Assembly (NCBI GenBank): GCA_032622095.1
Contig: CP136061.1
Coordinates: forward strand, 255,825,582-255,889,581
Direction: 5' to 3'
DNA: 64,000 bases
Origin: Siphonodentalium dalli
Lineage: Eukaryota; Mollusca; Scaphopoda; Gadilida; Siphonodentaliidae
Part shown: positions 10,596 through 23,522 of the stretch, in pieces
How the letters are laid out: every line of letters begins with the position of its first letter
Numbering within the stretch: position 1 is the first letter of the stretch
The notes under the pieces: model-generated
What the model was told of the DNA's origin: nothing
What the model saw: the letters and a program-made list of their open reading frames with translations, nothing else
The model's database searches: none
Made by a program: the position numbers and the translations under genes

Positions 10596-11398
10596 TTGAC
10601 ACAGACTCATACGGCATATACTTCAATAATTATAATATGACAAATCCTTGTATGTTTATGGGAAACTTGATATACATGACAAATCATTTTATACATTTCC
10701 ACATAGCCTGTGCATTCTGTGCCACCAGTATTGTGTGGGAAAATTCTTATTAAGCCGCTTTTCACTAATCTCCTTGTTTGACTTTCTAAAGGGCCTTTTG
10801 GTCCACCTGCCAGTGCAATACTCTGAATTTTTCTCCGTCATTCTAGATAATTGGATTTGATGATTGTGATGGAGTGTCCCGTAGCTAGTGGAGAGTGATA
10901 TATTGGCCGTGTAACGGGAACAAAATCAGGAGTCCATAAGTTTTGATAACTTTATATTTTTATAAGTCTCTGTCGATAATCACAATATATAGGTGGATGA
11001 ACAGAGGTGTTGGTGGTAGGGATTAAGGGGAGTTACCATTCCGTGCTTCCGACAATCCCGGGCTAGCCCCCCGAACCACTCACTTATATGTGTTGGTGGT
11101 AGCAAGGTTCCAGGATAAGTCAAATCCTCGCTCTGAAGAACGGGTAGTTATTTTCTAGTGTCAGTGGTATCATGTGTCCATATAAGGTCTGAGATACCAT
11201 GATACCCTTGTCTATGACGTGTATCATACTATTGTTTACTATAGAATGTATAATACAACCGATCAAGTACCGCTTAAGCATTTCTATACATGGTTTGCGC
11301 TATAGGGGCAGCAGGTCACTGTTAGGGTCCTTTCCCCCCTCACCCATTCCCCTCGACATATATTCCCCTACCTGTCAGATAAGCAGATTAAAGCCTAC
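10596..11398. other. No recognised feature
   Basis: No long frame with family features and no repeat shared with the rest of the window. Two CCACTCACTT/TGTTGGTGG-type motifs near 11010-11100 are too short to interpret. Confidence 0.5.
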
Positions 11399-11499
11399 AT
11401 CACCTGAGTACCTGTCACTAAATAAAACCAACAGGGAGTGATAAACTAAGATAATTTATTTGCTGACTAGTGAATCATTCTGCATGAAAACAATACTTT

Positions 11500-11690
11500 T
11501 TCAGGGCTACACAAATGGATAATTATTACCTTATTCAGGGCTACACAAATCAATAATTATTTTTCAGGGCTACACAAATCAATAATTATTTTTCAGGGCT
11601 CCACAAATTGATAATTATTTTTCAGGGCTACACAAATCGATAATCATTTTTCAGGGCTACACAAATTGATAATTATTGCCTTATTCTGAA
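11500..11690. repeat. 29-bp minisatellite, about six units
   Basis: Unit TTTTTCAGGGCTACACAAAT plus CGATAATTA, diverged. Copy B holds a longer, cleaner version at 12955-13455. Confidence 0.9.
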
Positions 11691-11746
11691 AGATATGGAA
11701 GCGGATATCGCTAAAAGCTTAGAGCCATGTGGGTGATTCTGCCTGG

Positions 11747-11912
11747 TTACTGTTATGCCCTAATTAAATATGGCTTGTTGCCATTCATCGGAAAGCTCTC
11801 AGGGAGAGCTTTCCAATGAATGGCAACAAGTCATATTTCCGACTAAATCCTGAAAAGTTACCCATAATTATGCTGTGGTTAAAGAGTCGATTATTAGGGC
11901 ATTACATCGCGA
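11747..11912. mobile_element. Tc1/mariner-type MITE, left arm truncated
   Basis: Palindrome centred on GGAAAGCTCTC...GAGAGCTTTCC. Compared with 13530-13734 most of the left arm is deleted. Confidence 0.8.
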
Positions 11913-12068
11913 TTATGTTCTGACTGGTTCTGTTCTATGAGTATATAGACAAGATCCATGCAGAGGTCTATACAATATCAATGTTTATATTCAGTGCCAA
12001 ATGACAACGCCCTACATTTATACTTAACCCTTCAAATTGTTAAAAATAAAACACCATTACATTCCTTA

Positions 12069-12432
12069 AAGACATATATTATGTACTTGTTCAGGCTAAT
12101 AAAACTGACAAGTTAGTATTCAGGTGCTATGCCAATTGGAGGAATGTAGCATTCTATTAACATAGCCAAAAATCTCTAACAAAACGACTGTCCCACTCGA
12201 TAGAAATCATAGTCTGAACTGTAAATGTAAATATTTACTTCAATTTGGGATGCAACTATCGGCGATAAAGTAACGAAAACTATTTTTCCACCGAGAGTCA
12301 CTGCATTCAATTAATATATAATGACAGTGTGTGTTGCCAATTTGGATGTGATATATTTGTAAAAATATCTACTTTGAGCAAGATTATTCTTCATTTCTAT
12401 TTGATCACCCTACTGGAGTTTTTCACATCACT
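12069..12432. mobile_element. TTAA element, AGACAT family (copy 2)
   Basis: Flanked by TTAA at 12065-12068 and 12433-12436. Its left flank is the empty counterpart of the 117-bp MITE insertion in copy B. Confidence 0.75.
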
Positions 12433-12544
12433 TTAACATCATCTACTTATATTAAAATTATGGTAGACATTCACCAATTGGCTTAAATTATAAACTGATT
12501 TACTAAATACTAATAGATATTCACAGTTTGTTAATGGATGGAGA

Positions 12545-12857
12545 TTTCCCCCACCAGCTACAGGGGTACCAATCCCCCAACACCCACCGGCTACAGGGGT
12601 ACCAATCCCCCAACCCCCACCGGCTACAGGGGTACCAATCCCCCAACCCCCACCGGCTACAGGGGTACCAATCCCCCAACCCCCACCGGCTACATGGGTA
12701 CCAATCCCCCAACCCCCACCGGCTACAGGGGTACCAATCCCACAACCCCCACCGGCTACAGGGGTACCAATCCCCCAACCCCCACCGGCTACATGGGTAC
12801 CAATCCCCCAACCCCCACCGGCTACAGGGGTACCAATCCCCCAACCCCCACCGGCTA
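12545..12857. repeat. 33-bp minisatellite, nine to ten units
   Basis: Unit GGCTACAGGGGTACC followed by AATCCCCCAACCCCCACC. The 33-bp period is a multiple of three and lacks stops in several frames, giving repetitive open frames on both strands (such as VAGGGWGIGTP). Duplicate B keeps about one unit (14495-14530), so the array expanded in A only. Not a gene. Confidence 0.95.
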
Positions 12858-12954
12858 CATCACCTGAGTATCTGATACTAAATAAAACCAACAGGGAGTG
12901 ATAAACTAAGGTAATTTTATTTGCTGACTAGTGAACCATTCTGCATGAAAACAA

Positions 12955-13455
12955 TGCTTTTTCAGGGCTACACAAATCGATAATTATTTATCAGGGCTCA
13001 CAAATCAGGGCTACACAAATCAGGGCTACACAAATCGATAATTATTTTTCAGGGCTACACAAATCGATAATTATTTTTCAGGGCTACACAAATCGATAAT
13101 TATTTTTCAGGGCTACACAAATCGATAATTATTTTTCAGGGCTACACAAATCGATAATTATTTTTCAGGGCTACACAAATCGATAATTATTTTTCAGGGC
13201 TACACAAATCGATAATTATTTTTCAGGGCTACACAAATCGATAATTATTTTTCAGAGCTACACAAATCGATAATTATTTTTCAGAGCTACACAAATCGAT
13301 AATTATTTTTCAGAGCTACACAAATCGATAATTATTTTTCAGAGCTACACAAATCGATAATTATTTTTCAGAGCTACACAAATCGATAATTATTTTTCAG
13401 GGCTACACAAATCGATAATTATTTTTCAGGGCTACACAAATCGATAATTATTGCC
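12955..13455. repeat. 29-bp minisatellite, about 16 units
   Basis: Nearly identical units of TTTTTCAGGGCTACACAAAT plus CGATAATTA. A middle block has CAGAGC instead of CAGGGC in several successive units, a mark of local block duplication. Confidence 0.95.
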
Positions 13456-13529
13456 TTATTCTGAAAGATATCGAAGCGGATATCACTAAAAGCTTAGAGC
13501 CATGTGGTTGATTCTGCCTGGTTACTGTT

Positions 13530-13734
13530 ATGCCCTAATTAATCGACTCCATAACCACAGCAGAATTATGGGTAACTTTTCATGATTTAGTCGGAAATAT
13601 GGCTCGTTGCCATTCATCGGAAAGCTCCCCACGAGAGCTTTCCGATGAATGGCAACAAGCCATATTTCCGACTAAATCCTGAAAAGTTACCCATAATTCT
13701 GCTGTGGTTAAAGAGTCGATTAATTAGGGCATTA
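13530..13734. mobile_element. Tc1/mariner-type palindromic MITE
   Basis: Near-perfect palindrome with arms of about 95 bp, beginning TGCCCTAATTAATCGACTCC and closing on GGAAAGCTC...GAGCTTTCC. Confidence 0.85.
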
Positions 13735-13892
13735 TTGTACATCGCGATTATGTTCTGACTGGTTCTGTTCTATGATTATATAGACAAGATCCATGCAGAG
13801 GTCTATACAATATCAGTGTTTATATTCAGTGCCAAATGACAACACCCCTATATTTAAAATTGTTAAAAATAAAACAAAATTTCATTCCTTAA

Positions 13893-14009
13893 CCCTTTCA
13901 GTGCCAAGTCCAATTTTTGTATCAACCCATATTTCCTTGATTATTTTTCAAATTTATTGATTATAATAATGTGATACATTGATGGAAATCGGACTTGGCA
14001 CTGAAAGGG
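13893..14009. mobile_element. 117-bp piggyBac-type MITE
   Basis: Ends CCCTTTCAGTGCCAAGTCC and its inverse, between TTAA at 13889-13892 and 14010-14013. Copy A of the segmental duplication has the unoccupied TTAA at 12065-12068. It is a short internal-deletion relative of the 311-767 element. Confidence 0.9.
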
Positions 14010-14013
14010 TTAA

Positions 14014-14378
14014 AGACATATTATGTACTTGTTCAGGCTGATGAAACTGACAAGTTAGTATTCAGGTGCTACGCCAATTGGAGGAATGTAACATTCTACT
14101 AACATAGCCGAAAATCTCTAACAAAATGACCGTCCCACTCCATAGAAAACATAGTCTGAACTACGCGTAAATGTAAATATATCCTTCAATTCGGGACGCA
14201 ACTATCGGTGATAAAGTAACGAAAACTATTTTGCCACCGAGAGTCAGTGTATTCAATTAATATATAATGACAGTGTGTATTGCCAATTTGGATGTGATAT
14301 ATTTGTAAAAATATCTACTTTGAGCAAGATTATTCTTCATTTCTATTTGATCACCCTACAGGAGTGTTTCACATCACT
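14014..14378. mobile_element. TTAA element, AGACAT family (copy 3)
   Basis: Homologue of 12069-12432 in duplication copy B, ending at TTAA 14379-14382. Confidence 0.75.
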
Positions 14379-14544
14379 TTAACATCATCCACTTATATTA
14401 AAATACCGTAGACATTCACCAATTGGCTTAAATTATGAACTGATTTACTAAATACTAATAGATATTCACAGTTTGTTGATGGATGGAGATTTCCCCCACC
14501 AGCTACAGGGATACCAATCCCCCAACCCCTAGCAGAAACCCTGC

Positions 14545-14605
14545 TATACTTAATACTCATTGATGAGTAGTTACCTTAGGAAATGTTCAGATAATAAGAG
14601 CAACA
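14545..14605 (-). repeat. Single inverted unit of the 68-bp satellite
   Basis: Contains CATTGATGAGTAGTTA and GGAAATGTTCAGATAATAAG, the reverse complement of the 1414-4391 unit. Confidence 0.8.
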
Positions 14606-14989
14606 AGCAACAGTATTATATGATCATTAATTTTCTCCCACAAACCCACATGCCAGTTGATAAATCACGATATTAACCCGGCACGAGGTTAATTACAATA
14701 AATATTTGTTGCGTCACACATGAGAGGTCGCTGTCCAATCACATTATGCTTAGCGTTTGCAACTAGCCAATCAAAATTGCTTATACATAACGTTGATTTG
14801 CGGAAGAGATCGAGTTTCATTAAATTTGTTGTTTGTTGAACATATTTGTCTCTTCAGCTGCCACAGTAGTACTCTCTTGGGCTGCCAGGAAACGAATACC
14901 ACTAGATCATATAATAAAACACTTGTTGCATTGTTTCGAGGTTGACTTGAAGATTTATCAACCTGCGGCCTCGGTGAATATTGAAGATG

Positions 14990-15215
14990 CATAATCTGAT
15001 TAAGTGCACCTCAATTACTATTTATTTGGATTTGGGGGGTAAAAAATATTTGATACGAGGAACCCACATATCAAAGCTCAGAGTTATTAGATATAAATTT
15101 TTGAAATCTATTACTTTTCACCATCGAGACTTATAAGTGGCCCAGTAAAAAGTGGACGAGCCGATGGACTCGGACCAAATTGCGGATGAAGATGGATAAC
15201 TCTAAAAAGAGTGAT
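14990..15215 (-). mobile_element. AGGTCC/AGGTAC-family fragment, inverted
   Basis: Contains AAATATTTGATACGAGGAAC and ATCGAGAC, matching the right half of 7799-8187 in reverse. Confidence 0.6.
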
Positions 15216-15220
15216 CACTG

Positions 15221-15345
15221 CTGAGACCATTAATACTGCTGACAAGGGTTAACTACGTCCTTGCTTGATAGTGCTATAACAGTGATCACCGCTGAGTCCA
15301 TTAATACTGTTGATATGGGTTAACTACAGTGTACATCCTTGCTTG
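15221..15345. repeat. Short tandem repeat, AGTCCATTAATAC
   Basis: Two units of about 80 bp with CATTAATACTG, GGGTTAACTAC and TCCTTGCTTGAT. A second pair lies at 15955-16075 beyond the palindromic MITE. Confidence 0.75.
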
Positions 15346-15631
15346 ATGTACAGGGACCGCAATGGAATTAAGTTCTCATTTAGAGAACTTTTTGCGTTAT
15401 CACTGATGGTCTCAGGTCGCATGAGTATTTCTATTTTATACAGATTTCTGCCACATAATTTATCATATATTCTGAAGGCAACCTCTATAAAATGAATTAA
15501 TTCTTGAGAAAATTGATATATTCTCTTATATATCAATTATTTGCACAGTTTGAACTTTATCTGTCTCATCAGAACCCTACATATAACATATGTATATTTA
15601 ATATAAATTAATATAATTATAATATTATATA

Positions 15632-15844
15632 CAGTAATGCTCTAAGTAATCGACTCCTTAACCACAGAAGAATTATGAGTAATTTTTCAGGATTTAGTCG
15701 GAAAAATGGCTTGTTGCCATTCATCGGAAAGCTCTCGGCGAGTGCTTTCCGATGAATGGCAACAAGCCATATTTCCGACTAAATCCTGAAAAATTACCCA
15801 TAATTCTGCTGTGGTTAAGGAGTCGATTACTTAGAGCATTACTG
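15632..15844. mobile_element. Tc1/mariner-type palindromic MITE, 213 bp, intact
   Basis: Flanked by TA on both sides. Starts CAGTAATGCTCTAAGTAATC and ends with its inverse. Nearly the whole element is one palindrome. Same length as 63682-63894. Confidence 0.9.
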
Positions 15845-15954
15845 TATACTGTTATGTATCCTATTTACTCAAATTGTAAACATACCCATAGTATGTGTAT
15901 CATGTACCATGTGATATAACCTGAACCATTGAATAAATATAATCTAATCTAATT

Positions 15955-16075
15955 GATAGCCTTATAATGGTGATCACAGCAGAGTCCATTAATACCGCTG
16001 ACAAGGGTTAACTACATCCTTGCTTGATAGCGCTATAACAGTGATCACATCTGAGTCCATTAATACCATTGATAT
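15955..16075. repeat. Second copy of the AGTCCATTAATAC repeat
   Basis: Matches 15221-15345 in GGGTTAACTAC and TCCTTGCTTGATAG. Confidence 0.7.
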
Positions 16076-16390
16076 TCATTATTAGCAGAAACAACTAAAT
16101 GGGATTGTGGGCGGCCACTCAGATATGAAAACATTGTTGTAAATTCAAACCACAATCTCAATATCAGAGCGTCAGTTTGGCCGATTGATTTATCATGCCA
16201 TAGTGACACTACATTAGTGGTCTGGCTATCTGTTTTACCCAATGTAAATATTATATCCTCAATGCTGATTTTACGCTAATGTCAGTTATGTTTTGTCTCC
16301 GGTTAAAACACATTTGGCCGGCCTGGCTTTCAGCATTCCATTGAAGATTCTATAAATCATGACCAAGCTTTTGATTGGCTGATCAGTTGC

Positions 16391-16510
16391 AATAGTGTGT
16401 CTGACATTTACAGAATGAGATCCCCAGAGGGTGAATTCAGTGATGCTATCCACCACAGTGGGCTATCATCACCAAATTCACCCTCTGGGGACCTCATTCT
16501 GCTTAGGCTG
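16391..16510. mobile_element. Palindromic MITE, GAATGAGGTCCCC family
   Basis: Single hairpin. Shares the right flanking segment (CATCTTCTGGGAA) with 6676-6830. Confidence 0.8.
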
Positions 16511-16615
16511 CATCTTCTGGGAAGTATATATAGTCTCAAATTATCTAATTTGGATACAAGTCCTAATTTTATGAATAAATTATAATTACCTGCTATGTCC
16601 AGATACTAATCTTAA

Positions 16616-16982
16616 AGACATATTATGTACTTGTGCGGGTGCGTGAAAGTGATAGGTTAATATTCAACTGCTATGCCAACTGGGGGAATGTAGCATTCTA
16701 CTAACATCACCGAAGATCTCAAGCAAATCGACCGTACCATTCCATAGAAAACATTGTCTGAACTACGATCAATTGTAAATATTTACTACTCGAATCGGGA
16801 CGCTTCTATCGGCGATAAACTAGCGAAAACGTTTTTGACATCGGCAGTCACTGCATTTAATTAATATATAAGAATGACGGTGTGTATTGTCAATTTAAAT
16901 ATAATATTTGTAAAAATAACTACTTTGAAAAAGATTATTCTCCATTTCTATTTCGTCACCCACCGAAGTGTTTCACATCACT
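16616..16982. mobile_element. TTAA element, AGACAT family (copy 4)
   Basis: TTAA at 16612-16615 and 16983-16986. Ends match 772-1136. Confidence 0.75.
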
Positions 16983-17082
16983 TTAAGCTTACCGGATTTA
17001 TGCTGAGCTGTCAGTCCGCTTACCGTTCCGTGTTTTTGAATAACCGGAAGCGAAAATACCATGCAATATCCTAATCTAGTCA

Positions 17083-18572
17083 TTCATCAGGCGAACAATA
17101 AGCTGCCTAAAATGCTAACTTGGTTTAAACAATATTTTATTTGAACACTAAACAGAATAGAAATACAAACAAAAAATACATAACATATAATCTCAAATTG
17201 TTCAAAAGAGGATTGAGCAACAAGGTTGGGGGCTTTTGTTAAGTCCTATCCTCAGTAAATAAATGTTACCCCAATAGATACCATTGGGGTATAGCAGACG
17301 GGTTTGGTTCTGTATGGTCCGAATAATAAAGTTTATAGATGAAGGGATAGGAAAGAGAAAGGGAAAGGGAGTGCAGGTAGTAGTTGAAAAGGGGTAGATA
17401 AACTTACCATTAACATCAGGATAAGATATGTCACGGAGAATATTGTATCATGTTAAATTGATCACCATTTATTGTCACAAGCCAATGAAGAATCTAAATT
17501 CAAAACAAATGCTAACTTCATAGGGGAGGATGGTTGGGCCATGGACATATCAGGTAATTATAATTTATTCATAAATTTAGGACTTGTGTCCAAATTAGAT
17601 AATTTTATTTCACAAATTAGCAATTACCGGATATGTCCATTGATTTAGATAATCTTTAGACTTCAGAGCTCACTTTATTTTGCTGTGGCCTGATGAAGTT
17701 TGCAGAAGTTTTGTGGATCATCCGTACAGTTCTATCCCAATATATACAGTCCAGATTCCATACATTTATAGTATGTATTCCAATAGCATATACAGGGTAT
17801 ACAGTTTGACATGTACATGAATGTACTAGTACCTCCCTCTCTTTTCCTGGTATATGTGCATATATGTACCAATGCGCAAAATTCCAGGTTCGTCGACTTA
17901 AAGAGTAAACGAAAACCAATGTCTGCCATACATGTATATTCTTTGATTGAGACCAATCTGCATGCTAAATAGTTCTAGAAATAGGCATTCCTTTAAATCA
18001 ATGCCCATGATTCGAAGGACCAATACTCATAATTGGGTGTCCTCCCATTTTTAGCTTTCTCTTTTGTCTGTGTTGGAATGTCAGAAACAAAGCCTATTTA
18101 TGACTGTACATGTACAATCCAATAGGATATAGTTGGCAATTTATGTGGTTCATTTGTTGCTAAGAACAAATTTTCTTCCCTTGCTTAGAACAATAATGTT
18201 CTGTCCTTTCCACAAATTACATGTTAGGATGCTACATGTACATGTACATGTATATCCAAAGGTCCAAAAGGTACCTCTTGATAAATGAGTTTAGTATTTG
18301 AGCAAGTCCCATTTGGTTGTTAATGCATTATGATATGTGGATGTGGACCAATAGGTACCGGTATGTCCCCACTGGTGGAAGAGAAGCTGATTGATAATAT
18401 CTCATATAGTTTGATAATGTTACCGAGAAGTAAATAATTCAGCCAAATTAGCAATCCATTAAAAAAGGCTTTATCGGTATCAAAATGTCGTGGTGACAAA
18501 ACTGGTGTTTTTCCTGGAGAATTCATTTTCTCATATGCCTAACATATTTTTCCTTCACACCAGTATTAAACA
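17083..18572. other. Mostly unassigned; one small palindromic repeat
   Basis: AT-rich DNA without a recognisable gene. 17538-17641 is an inverted repeat (ATGGACATATCAGGTAATTA...AATTACCGGATATGTCCAT), half of which recurs inverted at 16541-16606. I could not find a reverse transcriptase upstream of the GIY-YIG remnant that follows. Confidence 0.5.
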
Positions 18573-19168
18573 ATGGCTACTTTTGTACCATACAGTATAT
18601 TGGCCAGCGAATCGGAGACAGCACTATTAAACAGTGTATCAGACACAACTGTCTTGTCTGTCACAACGGACACCAACAGACCGAAAAAACGATCCCGCAC
18701 GGTAGAGGAACCGAGCAGATACATCAAAGCCAGCATCACAGATGCGCATATCTCTACATACAGAACCATACGCAATATCACGACAAAGAAAATCAGACTT
18801 GCTCTCCAACAGGAATTCCTCAAATCATGCGTTTCCCACGGAGTCAGTCCAAGAGGACTATCCATCATCCTACCCAAACCTAAGGGGCTCATATGTATCT
18901 ATCTACTCACTTGCAACAAATGCAACTCCCAATATGTAGGGAGACTAAGCGTAAATTTATAACACGCCTATCAGAACACCTGGCTGATATTACACACAAC
19001 AGAGATACGCCAGTAGCATACCACTTCAATCTACCAAACCACGATACAAGTGATCTTCGTCATCGGGTCATTGAGATAATGAACTGTGACCCAGAGAGCG
19101 AATCGGGGAAACCAAACCAATCCACTGGATTTTCGCCCTCCGAACACTGACCCCACTCGGTATGAACA
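18573..19168 (+). pseudogene. Penelope-type GIY-YIG endonuclease, 5' part, frameshifted
   Basis: Coding from ATG 18573 runs 122 codons to QYVG (18938), where a one-base shift moves the frame to ETKRKFITRLSEHLADI. A second shift near 19090-19100 leads to IHWIFALRTLTPLGMN (19120-19167). Seen in order: a basic segment (RPKKRSR, about residue 36); FLKSCVSHGVSPRGL, a segment I associate with such proteins; IYLLTCNKC then YVGET, the GIY-YIG core; RLSEHL; YHFNLPNHDTSDLR; and a C-terminal WI-LRTLTPLGMN signature. This is the Penelope endonuclease layout, from a different family to 9920-10417. The frame runs directly into the 22-bp satellite and its C-terminus is found at 25780-25914. Confidence 0.75.
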
Positions 19169-19394
19169 CTGACCCCACTCGGTATGAACACTGACCCCCA
19201 CTCGGTATGAACACTGACCCCCACTCGGTATGAACACTGACCCCACTCGGTATGAACACTGACCCCACTCGGTATGAACACTGACCCCACTCGGTATGAA
19301 CACTGACCCGACTCGGTATGAACACTGACCCCACTCGGTATGAACACTGACCCGACTCGGTATGGACACTGACCCCACTCGGTATGAACACTGA

Positions 19395-20004
19395 CCACTC
19401 GGTATGAACACTGACCCGACTCGGTATGAACACTGACCCCACTCGGTATGAACACTGACCCCACTCGGTATGAACACTGACCCGACTCGGTATGAACACT
19501 GACACGACTCGGTATGAACACTGACCCCCACTCGGTATGAACACTGACCCCACTCGGTATGAACACTGACCCGACTCGGTATGAACACTGACACGACTCG
19601 GTATGAACACTGACCACTCGGTATGAACACTGACCCCACTCGGTATGAACACTGACCCCACTCGGTATGAACACTGACCCGACTCGGTATGAACACTGAC
19701 CACTCGGTATGAACACTGACCCGACTCGGTATGAACACTGACCCCACTCGGTATGAACACTGACCCCACTCGGTATGAACACTGACCCGACTCGGTATGA
19801 ACACTGACACGACTCGGTATGAACACTGACCCCCACTCGGTATGAACACTGACCCCACTCGGTATGAACACTGACCCGACTCGGTATGAACACTGACACG
19901 ACTCGGTATGAACACTGACCACTCGGTATGAACACTGACCCCACTCGGTATGAACACTGACCCCACTCGGTATGAACACTGACCCGACTCGGTATGAACA
20001 CTGA
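19395..20004. repeat. Higher-order repeat in the satellite: 14 units (305 bp) x2
   Basis: Writing linkers as S=CC, A=CCCC, G=CCCG, K=CACG, L=CCCCC, the order SGAAGKLAGKSAAG occurs twice in a row with an exact 305-bp offset. The preceding context (LL, A run, G, A, G with TATGGACA, A) reappears about 1180 bp further on (about 20380-20700). Confidence 0.85.
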
Positions 20005-23000
20005 CCACTCGGTATGAACACTGACCACTCGGTATGAACACTGACCCGACTCGGTATGAACACTGACCCGACTCGGTATGAACACTGACCACTCGGTATG
20101 AACACTGACCCCACTCGGTATGAACACTGACCCCACTCGGTATGAACACTGACCCCCACTCGGTATGAACACTGACCCCACTCGGTATGAACACTGACCC
20201 CACTCGGTATGAACACTGACCCCACTCGGTATGAACACTGACCCGACTCGGTATGAACACTGACCCCCACTCGGTATGAACACTGACCCGACTCGGTATG
20301 AACACTGACCCCACTCGGTATGAACACTGACCCCACTCGGTATGAACACTGACCCCACTCGGTATGAACACTGACCCCCACTCGGTATGAACACTGACCC
20401 CCACTCGGTATGAACACTGACCCCACTCGGTATGAACACTGACCCCACTCGGTATGAACACTGACCCCACTCGGTATGAACACTGACCCGACTCGGTATG
20501 AACACTGACCCCACTCGGTATGAACACTGACCCGACTCGGTATGGACACTGACCCCACTCGGTATGAACACTGACCACTCGGTATGAACACTGACCCGAC
20601 TCGGTATGAACACTGACCCCACTCGGTATGAACACTGACCCCACTCGGTATGAACACTGACCCGACTCGGTATGAACACTGACACGACTCGGTATGAACA
20701 CTGACACGACTCGGTATGAACACTGACCACTCGGTATGAACACTGACCACTCGGTATGAACACTGACCCGACTCGGTATGAACACTGACCCGACTCGGTA
20801 TGAACACTGACCACTCGGTATGAACACTGACCCCCACTCGGTATGAACACTGACCCCACTCGGTATGAACACTGACCCCACTCGGTATGAACACTGACCC
20901 CACTCGGTATGAACACTGACCCGACTCGGTATGAACACTGACCCGACTCGGTATGAACACTGACCCCCACTCGGTATGAACACTGACCCGACTCGGTATG
21001 AACACTGACCCCACTCGGTATGAACACTGACCCCACTCGGTATGAACACTGACCCGACTCGGTATGAACACTGACCCGACTCGGTATGAACACTGACCCG
21101 ACTCGGTATGAACACTGACCCGACTCGGTATGAACACTGACCCGACTCGGTATGAACACTGACCCGACTCGGTATGAACACTGACCCGACTCGGTATGAA
21201 CACTGACCCGACTCGGTATGAACACTGACCCGACTCGGTATGAACACTGACCCGACTCGGTATGAACACTGACCCCCACTCGGTATGAACACTGACACGA
21301 CTCGGTATGAACACTGACCCCACTCGGTATGAACACTGACCCCACTCGGTATGAACACTGACCCCCACTCGGTATGAACACTGACCCGACTCGGTATGAA
21401 CACTGACCCCACTCGGTATGAACACTGACCCCACTCGGTATGAACACTGACCCGACTCGGTATGAACACTGACCCCACTCGGTATGAACACTGACCCCAC
21501 TCGGTATGAACACTGACACGACTCGGTATGAACACTGACCCCACTCGGTATGAACACTGACCCCCACTCGGTATGAACACTGACACGACTCGGTATGAAC
21601 ACTGACACGACTCGGTATGAACACTGACACGACTCGGTATGAACACTGACACGACTCGGTATGAACACTGACACGACTCGGTATGAACACTGACCCGACT
21701 CGGTATGAACACTGACACGACTCGGTATGAACACTGACCCGACTCGGTATGAACACTGACCCCCACTCGGTATGAACACTGACCCCACTCGGTATGAACA
21801 CTGACCCGACTCGGTATGAACACTGACCCCCACTCGGTATGAACACTGACCCGACTCGGTATGAACACTGACCCCCACTCGGTATGAACACTGACCCGAC
21901 TCGGTATGAACACTGACCCGACTCGGTATGAACACTGACCCCCACTCGGTATGAACACTGACCCCCACTCGGTATGGACACTGACACGACTCGGTATGAA
22001 CACTGACACGACTCGGTATGAACACTGACACGACTCGGTATGAACACTGACACGACTCGGTATGAACACTGACCCCACTCGGTATGAACACTGACCCCAC
22101 TCGGTATGAACACTGACACGACTCGGTATGAACACTGACCCCACTCGGTATGAACACTGACCCCCACTCGGTATGAACACTGACCCGACTCGGTATGAAC
22201 ACTGACCCCACTCGGTATGAACACTGACCCCACTCGGTATGAACACTGACACGACTCGGTATGAACACTGACACGACTCGGTATGAACACTGACACGACT
22301 CGGTATGAACACTGACCCCACTCGGTATGAACACTGACCCGACTCGGTATGAACACTGACACGACTCGGTATGAACACTGACACGACTCGGTATGAACAC
22401 TGACACGACTCGGTATGAACACTGACCCCACTCGGTATGAACACTGACCCGACTCGGTATGAACACTGACCCCACTCGGTATGAACACTGACACGACTCG
22501 GTATGAACACTGACCCGACTCGGTATGAACACTGACCCGACTCGGTATGAACACTGACCCCCACTCGGTATGAACACTGACCCCACTCGGTATGAACACT
22601 TACCCCACTCGGTATGAACACTGACCCCACTCGGTATGAACACTGACCCCACTCGGTTTAAACACTGACCCCACTCGGTATGAACACTGACCCGACTCGG
22701 TATGAACACTGACCCGACTCGGTATGAACACTGACCCGACTCGGTATGAACACTGACCCGACTCGGTATGAACACTGACCCCACTCGGTATGAACACTGA
22801 CCGGACTCGGTATGAACACTGACCCCACTCGGTATGAACACTGACCCCACTCGGTATGAACACTGACCCCACTCGGTATGAACACTGACCCCACTCGGTA
22901 TGAACACTGACCCGACTCGGTATGAACACTGACCCGACTCGGTATGAACACTGACCCGACTCGGTATGAACACTGACCCGACTCGGTATGAACACTGACC

Positions 23001-23522
23001 CGACTCGGTATGAACACTGACCCGACTCGGTATGAACACTGACCCGACTCGGTATGAACACTGACCCCCACTCGGTATGAACACTGACCACTCGGTATGA
23101 ACACTGACCCGACTCGGTATGAACACTGACCCCCACTCGGTATGAACACTGACCACTCGGTATGAACACTGACCCCACTCGGTATGAACACTGACCCGAC
23201 TCGGTATGAACACTGACCCGACTCGGTATGTACACTGACACGACTCGGTATGAACACTGACACGACTCGGTATGAACACTGACACGACTCGGTATGAACA
23301 CTGACCCGACTCGGTATGAACACTGACACGACTCGGTATGAACACTGACACGACTCGGTATGAACACTGACCCGACTCGGTATGAACACTGACACGACTC
23401 GGTATGAACACTGACACGACTCGGTATGAACACTGACACGACTCGGTATGAACACTGACACGACTCGGTATGAACACTGACCACTCGGTATGAACACTGA
23501 CCCGACTCGGTATGAACACTGA

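Larger units (their letters stand above)
11399..12856. repeat. Tandem segmental duplication, copy A
   Basis: From CACCTGAGTACCTG through a 29-bp minisatellite (11500-11690), a truncated palindromic MITE (11747-11912), an AGACAT-family element (12069-12432) and a 33-bp minisatellite (12545-12857). Copy B (12857-14510) repeats the same order. Confidence 0.85.
12857..14510. repeat. Tandem segmental duplication, copy B
   Basis: Same order of components as copy A, with a longer 29-bp array, an intact palindromic MITE and an extra 117-bp MITE. Confidence 0.85.

Noticed and set aside
12439-12891. Glycine-rich and proline-rich frames on both strands
   Set aside because: They are translations of a 33-bp minisatellite, open because the period is a multiple of three. 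The segmental duplicate has only about one unit.
18566-18892. Minus-strand 108-codon frame opposite the GIY-YIG remnant
   Set aside because: It is the shadow of the plus-strand frame, which carries the recognisable endonuclease motifs.
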